Of a stretch of 64,000 bases of DNA, positions 59,844 to 64,000 are shown piece after piece. The notes beneath the pieces are model-generated. The model saw only the letters and a program-made list of their open reading frames with translations, searched no databases and was not told where the DNA came from. Made by a program: the position numbers and the translations under genes. Source of the DNA: Halalkaliarchaeum desulfuricum (GTDB lineage: Archaea > Halobacteriota > Halobacteria > Halobacteriales > Haloferacaceae); NCBI RefSeq assembly GCF_002952775.1, contig NZ_CP025066.1, positions 2,604,001-2,668,000 of the forward strand, read 5' to 3'. Each line of letters starts with the position of its first letter. The stretch's first letter is position 1.

Positions 59844-61156
59844 AGGTACTCCTCCATTGATCGTTGTCCGTCGGTTCCAGTTGCGTCCGATTCCTCTTTG
59901 CCGTCTCCGCTCCGGTCGACGTGCTCGTCCTTGCCGTCGTCCGTCTGGTTGACGTTCCCGTCCTTGCCGTCATTCGGTACATCGGGTTCAGTCGCCGTCA
60001 GCGCCTTCAGTCCCTCCGATTCGATCCGGTCGGACAGTCGGTTTTTCACCTCGGCACGAACGTTCGAATCCGGAATCTCCTCCGTGCGAACCACGTCGTC
60101 GAACTCCCGGGCGGCCGAAGAGAACCCCTCCTCCCGGATCCGTTCCCGAACCGCCTCGTCCGGGTCGCCGAACGAAACCGAAATCTCCTCCGCCGGGTCG
60201 ACCTCCCGACGGTCGGTTACCCGCACGATCAACGCGCCTTTCTTTTGTGCTTTCTCTTCGATGGACGCCGGCGTCACCGGCTCACCACCTCCCTCGATCC
60301 GGACGATCACGACGGCGTCCTCGAGGTCGTGCTGTGTTACGCGTTCGCGAACACGTTCGACGCCCTCGCCGTCGGCCAGTTCGACCTCGACGAACACGAA
60401 CGGTCTGGTCTCGATCGTCCGCCGGCGGATCTCGACGCCGTCCGGCCCCAGGGTGTCGGCGTCGAAGGTGACGAGGTTGTAGCCCCGGGGAGACTCCTCG
60501 CTCGCGCTGGTTCGTTCGGTCGAACCGCAGTAGGTCACTCGGGTTCCGTCGACCGTCGCGGTGTCTGGAACGTGGTTGTCGCCCAAAAGTATCGCGTCGA
60601 ACGCGACCGTCGACTCCGAGAGCACGGTTTCGGTGTCCCAGTTCGCGTGGGCAAAGGGGGTAAACAGGCCGTGGCTCACGAGCGCGGCGTGAGGGGCATC
60701 GGTGGGTTCGAACTCGTACTCGAGTTCGTCCCGCCGGGATTCCGGCACGTGATCGAGGCCGTAAAACGCGGTTCCGCCGATCACGACTGGCTCCTCGCCG
60801 AGTCTGGTCGCGAGATCCATGCTCTCGAAGAGGTCCAGCCACTGTCCACCCCGCGTCGACTCGTGGTTTCCGACGACCGCGAGGAATGGAATCTCGGCCG
60901 CGTCGAGCCGCCGGAGCAACTCGAGCGTTCCCAGCAGATCCGGCAGCGACGGCCGACGGTCGTGAAACAGGTCGCCGGCGTGGACGACGGCGTCGACGTC
61001 CTCCTCGGTCGCGTCGTCGACGACCTGCTCGAACGCCTCGAGGAAGTCACGTCGTCGCTCGGGGGAGTGGTACTGCTCGTAGCCGACGTGGGTGTCGCCG
61101 GTGTGGATCACCCGCGTCGTTCCCTCGGGTGAGTCCGATCCGTCAGCCGGTGTCAT
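59840..61156 (-). CDS. mre11: Mre11 nuclease
   Basis: Mn-dependent 3'-5' exonuclease and endonuclease partner of Rad50. 438 residues. Calcineurin-like phosphoesterase motifs: [21 protein letters not shown] (Asp21, His23), [33 protein letters not shown] and [11 protein letters not shown]. The C-terminal ~60 residues carry repeats of [20 protein letters not shown] type, an acidic low-complexity tail. The small upstream gene overlaps its start by 14 nt. Confidence 0.95.
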   Translation of the reverse strand: MTPADGSDSPEGTTRVIHTGDTHVGYEQYHSPERRRDFLEAFEQVVDDATEEDVDAVVHAGDLFHDRRPSLPDLLGTLELLRRLDAAEIPFLAVVGNHESTRGGQWLDLFESMDLATRLGEEPVVIGGTAFYGLDHVPESRRDELEYEFEPTDAPHAALVSHGLFTPFAHANWDTETVLSESTVAFDAILLGDNHVPDTATVDGTRVTYCGSTERTSASEESPRGYNLVTFDADTLGPDGVEIRRRTIETRPFVFVEVELADGEGVERVRERVTQHDLEDAVVIVRIEGGGEPVTPASIEEKAQKKGALIVRVTDRREVDPAEEISVSFGDPDEAVRERIREEGFSSAAREFDDVVRTEEIPDSNVRAEVKNRLSDRIESEGLKALTATEPDVPNDGKDGNVNQTDDGKDEHVDRSGDGKEESDATGTDGQRSMEEYL

Positions 61157-61541
61157 TCGTCGAACGTTGCACCTTCTGTGGTATATGGGTTCCGCGAACG
61201 CTCCGGTTTGGCTCGCTGGGGCTTCCCTTTTCGGGGGGAGTTCGGCCCCGGTGTTCGGGTGACCGCGTCACATCCCCGGCTGCTGCCTCCCGGAGCCGCT
61301 GGTAGGCTCCGAGCGCCGTTTCTCCCCGCTCGGCGAGTTCCTCGCGCTCGTCGCGGCGGGCGGAGTCGGTCGCCTCGGAGAGCCGGATCAGTCCGTCGGT
61401 GTCGACGAACGATGCGGCGCGGTCGAGCTCTCCGAGTGCTGCATCGGCCTCCTCGATCACGCCGGCGTAGGGCGGTTTCGCGGTGGCTGTGCGTTCGGCG
61501 AGTGTTCGAAGCGTCCGGGCTATCGCGTCCGTGGTGACCAC
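61143..61541 (-). CDS. Small helical protein preceding mre11
   Basis: 132 residues from the leaderless GTG at 61541. Predominantly helical: TTDAIARTLRTLAERTAT, VIEEADAALGELDRAASF, SARRDEREELAERGETALGAYQRLREAAA. The C-terminal ~40 residues are Pro/Ser/Arg-rich and overlap mre11 by 14 nt. Its conserved position at the head of the mre11-rad50 operon suggests a DNA-repair-linked function, but no family is known to me. Confidence 0.65.
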   Translation of the reverse strand: MVTTDAIARTLRTLAERTATAKPPYAGVIEEADAALGELDRAASFVDTDGLIRLSEATDSARRDEREELAERGETALGAYQRLREAAAGDVTRSPEHRGRTPPEKGSPSEPNRSVRGTHIPQKVQRSTNDTG

Positions 61542-61560
61542 GGCGAGTGTGTTCCCGGTA

Positions 61561-61572
61561 TCGTATATAAAC
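61561..61572 (-). promoter_or_regulatory. TATA box of the mre11-rad50 operon
   Basis: GTTTATATACGA on the minus strand, ~20-31 nt before the GTG at 61541; this decides the start of the leading small gene. Confidence 0.65.
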
Positions 61573-61639
61573 GATCTCCCGGAGCGCAACGCGGCTCCGG
61601 CATCGAAACCCTTACTCTCGCGCCGAAACACCTCCGCGT

Positions 61640-61918
61640 ATGAGCGAACCGACGGTTACGACCGACGACGTCGAACACGTCGCCGCACTCGCGCGGGTCG
61701 CGCTGGACGAGGGTGAGCCCGGGGAGTTCGCCGAGCAGTTCTCCGAGGTACTCGAGTACTTCGACACGCTGGACGAGGTGCCGGAGGTCGACCGCGAAAC
61801 GGAACTCGTGAACGTCCTCCGCGAGGACGAAGTCGAAGACGGGCTGTCCCAGGAGGACGCGCTCGCGAACGCACCCGAGTCGGAGGACGGGAAGTTCAAG
61901 GGACCGCGGGTGTCGTGA
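61640..61918 (+). CDS. gatC: Glu/Asp-tRNA amidotransferase subunit C
   Basis: Small structural subunit of GatCAB, which amidates misacylated Glu-tRNA-Gln and Asp-tRNA-Asn. 92 residues: VTTDDVEHVAALARVALDEGE, LEYFDTLDEVPEVDRETEL, then LSQEDALANAPESEDGKFKGPRV, the belt segment that wraps GatA. gatA begins 1 nt after its stop. gatB is not in the window. Confidence 0.93.
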   Translation: MSEPTVTTDDVEHVAALARVALDEGEPGEFAEQFSEVLEYFDTLDEVPEVDRETELVNVLREDEVEDGLSQEDALANAPESEDGKFKGPRVS

Positions 61919-61919
61919 G

Positions 61920-63227
61920 ATGAGCACAGACCTCAACCTCTACATCACCGAGGAGACGGTCGACCGCGGGGCGGAGGGACCGCTCGCCGGGGAGACCATC
62001 GCGATCAAGGACAACATCTCCACAGAGGGCGTTCGAACCACCTGCGGCTCGGAGATGCTCGCAGACTACGTGCCACCGTACGACGCCACCGTCGTGGAGC
62101 GTGCCCTGGCGGCCGGGGCGACGATGGTCGGAAAGGCGAACATGGACGAGTTCGGGATGGGGACGACGACCGAGACGTCGGCGTTCGGCCCGACGCGAAA
62201 CCCTGCCGACACCGATCGCGTTCCGGGCGGCTCCTCGGGCGGGTCGGCGGCGGCGGTCGCGGCGGGGGCTGCCGACCTCGCGCTCGGTTCCGACACCGGC
62301 GGATCGGTCCGGTGTCCGGCCGCGTTCTGTGGCGTCGTCGGCATCAAGCCCACCTACGGACTCGTCTCCAGGTACGGACTGGTAGCGTACGCCAACTCCC
62401 TGGAGCAGATCGGGCCGATCGCGTCCACTGTCGAGGACACCGCCGCGCTGCTGGACGCGATCGCCGGTCCCGACGAACGCGACGCGACGACCCGGTACGA
62501 CGAAATCGACGAGTTCGACCGTCATCCAGCCGAAGCAACTGACTACGCGGCCGCCGCGGACGGCGACGTCGACGGGATGACGATCGGGATCCCGACGGAG
62601 CTTTTCGACGGCGCAGACGAACGCGTCGTCGAAACCGTCGATCACGCGATCGGATCCCTCGAGTCGAGGGGCGCAGAAACCGTCGAGGTGTCCCTTCCCT
62701 CGGTGGATCACGCGGTACAGGCGTATTACGTTATCGCGATGTCGGAGGCGTCCTCGAACCTTGCGCGGTTCGACGGCGTCAGGTACGGCCATTCGGCGGG
62801 TCACGACGGCAACTGGAACGAGACGTTCGCCGAGACGCGGGAGGCGTTCGGCGCGGAGGTCAAACGCCGGATCCTTCTGGGGACGTACGCCCTCTCGGAG
62901 GGGTATCACGACAAGTACTACAAGAAGGCCCAGGACGCTCGCGCGTGGGTGAAACAGGACTTCGACGCCGCCTTCGAGGAGGTGGACGTGCTGGCGTCGC
63001 CGACGATGCCGGTGTTGCCGTTCGAACTCGGCGAGAGCCTCGAGGATCCCTTACAGATGTATCTCGCCGACGCGAACACGACGCCAGTCAATCTCGCGAA
63101 CCTGCCCGCCATCTCCGTCCCTGCGGGGACTGCCGACGGCCTTCCGGTCGGGCTCCAGTTCGTCGGTCCACGGTTCGGCGAGGAGACGATCATCCGGGCG
63201 GCAAGCGCCGTGGAAGACGCCGTCTGA
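61920..63227 (+). CDS. gatA: Glu/Asp-tRNA amidotransferase subunit A
   Basis: Amidase subunit releasing ammonia from glutamine. 435 residues. Ser-cisSer-Lys triad visible: Lys30 (TIAIKDNIS), Ser104 (PGGSSGGSAA) and Ser128 in LGSDTGGSVRCPAAFCG. The C-terminal half includes LLGTYALSEGYHDKYYKKAQ. Normal length for archaeal GatA. Operon with gatC. The frame ends at 63227, 38 nt before the convergent trkH stop. Confidence 0.95.
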   Translation: MSTDLNLYITEETVDRGAEGPLAGETIAIKDNISTEGVRTTCGSEMLADYVPPYDATVVERALAAGATMVGKANMDEFGMGTTTETSAFGPTRNPADTDRVPGGSSGGSAAAVAAGAADLALGSDTGGSVRCPAAFCGVVGIKPTYGLVSRYGLVAYANSLEQIGPIASTVEDTAALLDAIAGPDERDATTRYDEIDEFDRHPAEATDYAAAADGDVDGMTIGIPTELFDGADERVVETVDHAIGSLESRGAETVEVSLPSVDHAVQAYYVIAMSEASSNLARFDGVRYGHSAGHDGNWNETFAETREAFGAEVKRRILLGTYALSEGYHDKYYKKAQDARAWVKQDFDAAFEEVDVLASPTMPVLPFELGESLEDPLQMYLADANTTPVNLANLPAISVPAGTADGLPVGLQFVGPRFGEETIIRAASAVEDAV

Positions 63228-63265
63228 TCCGTCGTCTCCTTTCAGGTGGTCGACTCGTACTGAAG

Positions 63266-64000
63266 CTACGACTGCCAGTACGATCTGGTCAACAGCACGA
63301 GGACCGGGATGATTTCGATTCGGCCCACCCACATCAACAGGATCATCGCGACCTTGGTCGCGTCCGAAAACGGGTAGTAGTTGTCGAACGGGCCGGCGAT
63401 GCCGAACGCCGGGCCGATGTTGAAGAAGGTCGCCGCCGCCGCACCGAGCGCCTCGAACTCGTCGATCCCGAGTCCGATCCGGGCGCTGTCGACGGCGACG
63501 AAGATCGCGAGTCCGAAAAAGAGCAAGAGGGACAACAAGGTGAACGCGTAGGTGTCCCGGATCGTCTCCTCGTCGACGACCTGACCGCTGAGTCGCACCG
63601 GTCTGATGGCGTCGGGATGTGCCGCAGTAAACAGGTCCCGACGGAGCGCCTTGACGACGATGAGCCAGCGGAGCAGTTTGATCGAACAGGTGGTGGATCC
63701 GGCCATGCCGCCGAGGAACATCAACACGAACAGGACGTGTTTGGCGGCCGGCGACCAGGTGTTGAAGTCGGCGGTCGCAAAGCCGGTCGTCGTCATGATC
63801 GAGACGACCTGGAACGTCGCGTGTCGGAGCCGCTCTTCGAAGGGATACGAGATGGATGGGTCCGTCAACAGCAACAGCACGACAAGCACCACCGTCCCGG
63901 CGAGCACGCCGAGATAAAACCGGAATTCCTCGTTTTCGGCCGGGCGCCCCCAGTCCCCCTGGACGAAGTAGTAGATGAGAATGAAGTTGGTCGCGCCGAT
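63266..64000 (-). CDS. TrkH-type K+ transporter subunit, 5' end outside window
   Basis: Integral membrane K+ uptake protein of the Trk/Ktr/HKT superfamily. 244 residues are visible, open to the right edge. Selectivity-filter-like loops: TFQVVSIMTTTGFATADFNTW and ATFFNIGPAFGIAGP, with the conserved GGMAGSTTCSIKLLRW segment between. Four or five hydrophobic segments are included. Such proteins use a TrkA/KtrA partner that is outside the window. Potassium uptake is central to salt-in osmotic adaptation. Confidence 0.9.
   Translation of the reverse strand: MGATNFILIYYFVQGDWGRPAENEEFRFYLGVLAGTVVLVVLLLLTDPSISYPFEERLRHATFQVVSIMTTTGFATADFNTWSPAAKHVLFVLMFLGGMAGSTTCSIKLLRWLIVVKALRRDLFTAAHPDAIRPVRLSGQVVDEETIRDTYAFTLLSLLLFFGLAIFVAVDSARIGLGIDEFEALGAAAATFFNIGPAFGIAGPFDNYYPFSDATKVAMILLMWVGRIEIIPVLVLLTRSYWQS

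Overview
The window is chromosomal DNA from an extremely halophilic archaeon (class Halobacteria). Three things support this: GC-rich genes whose products are very acidic, archaeal markers (fibrillarin and Nop5, Mre11-Rad50, AglB-type N-glycosylation, archaeal CoaD and GshA, GatCA), and TATA boxes about 25-30 nt upstream of leaderless ATG/GTG starts. The N-glycosylation genes aglB, aglG and aglM recall Haloferacales, but I cannot fix the genus.

Layout. 1-4956: a SCO1/TlpA/CcdA redox operon cut by the left edge, an MBL-fold hydrolase, an HD phosphohydrolase and birA. 4957-15763: a lower-GC island ending at a tRNA-Arg(TCG) gene. 15813-20334: a membrane protein, coaD, an HTH regulator, gshA and the flpA-nop5 RNA-methylation operon. 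20767-29195: two PCMT paralogues, a HerA-like ATPase, a 1025-residue FAD/Fe-S dehydrogenase, a cyclophilin-like protein and a fructosamine kinase. 29374-38535: assorted conserved genes, including the minus-strand run traB-like, site-2 protease, purM, hisD. 37564-44308: the N-glycosylation region, with the oligosaccharyltransferase aglB followed after 9 nt by a DUF368 polyprenyl-phosphate transporter, and with aglG and aglM next door. 44603-57085: an RNase H-like protein, ileS-larC, an HtrA protease, a DUF151 protein, a DedA protein, aroC and aroA. 57165-63227: the mre11-rad50 operon divergent from gatCA. The right edge cuts a TrkH K+ transporter.

The most unusual part is the island. A 13-bp copy of the 3' end of tRNA-Arg (TGGGCGCTGCAGG) occurs at 5669 (one mismatch), 6661, 7668 and in the tRNA itself at 15689. 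Each interval between copies begins with the same ~50-bp left arm, which holds a perfect GTTCG-ACTAT-CGAAC hairpin, and ends with the same right arm of exactly 170 bp. The intervals are 992 bp, 1007 bp and about 8 kb. The two small ones each carry little besides a toxin-antitoxin-type module: Doc plus a 46-residue protein in one, DUF433 plus a DUF5615 PIN-like protein in the other. The large one carries a vapBC pair split by a second two-gene module, truncated genes, an intact IS with an 8-bp target duplication, a novel zinc-finger protein, and a decayed copy of the end of the Doc cassette. No integrase is present. I read this as serial insertion of small non-autonomous tRNA-targeting cassettes stabilised by toxin-antitoxin cargo. 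Remnants of TnpB/IS605 elements lie at the distal edge.

Among the core genes, the aglB-DUF368 coupling suggests that N-glycosylation is linked to recycling of the spent dolichyl-phosphate carrier. AglM would make UDP-glucuronate for the AglG glycosyltransferase. CoaD, GshA, HisD, PurM, AroA and AroC are ordinary biosynthetic genes.
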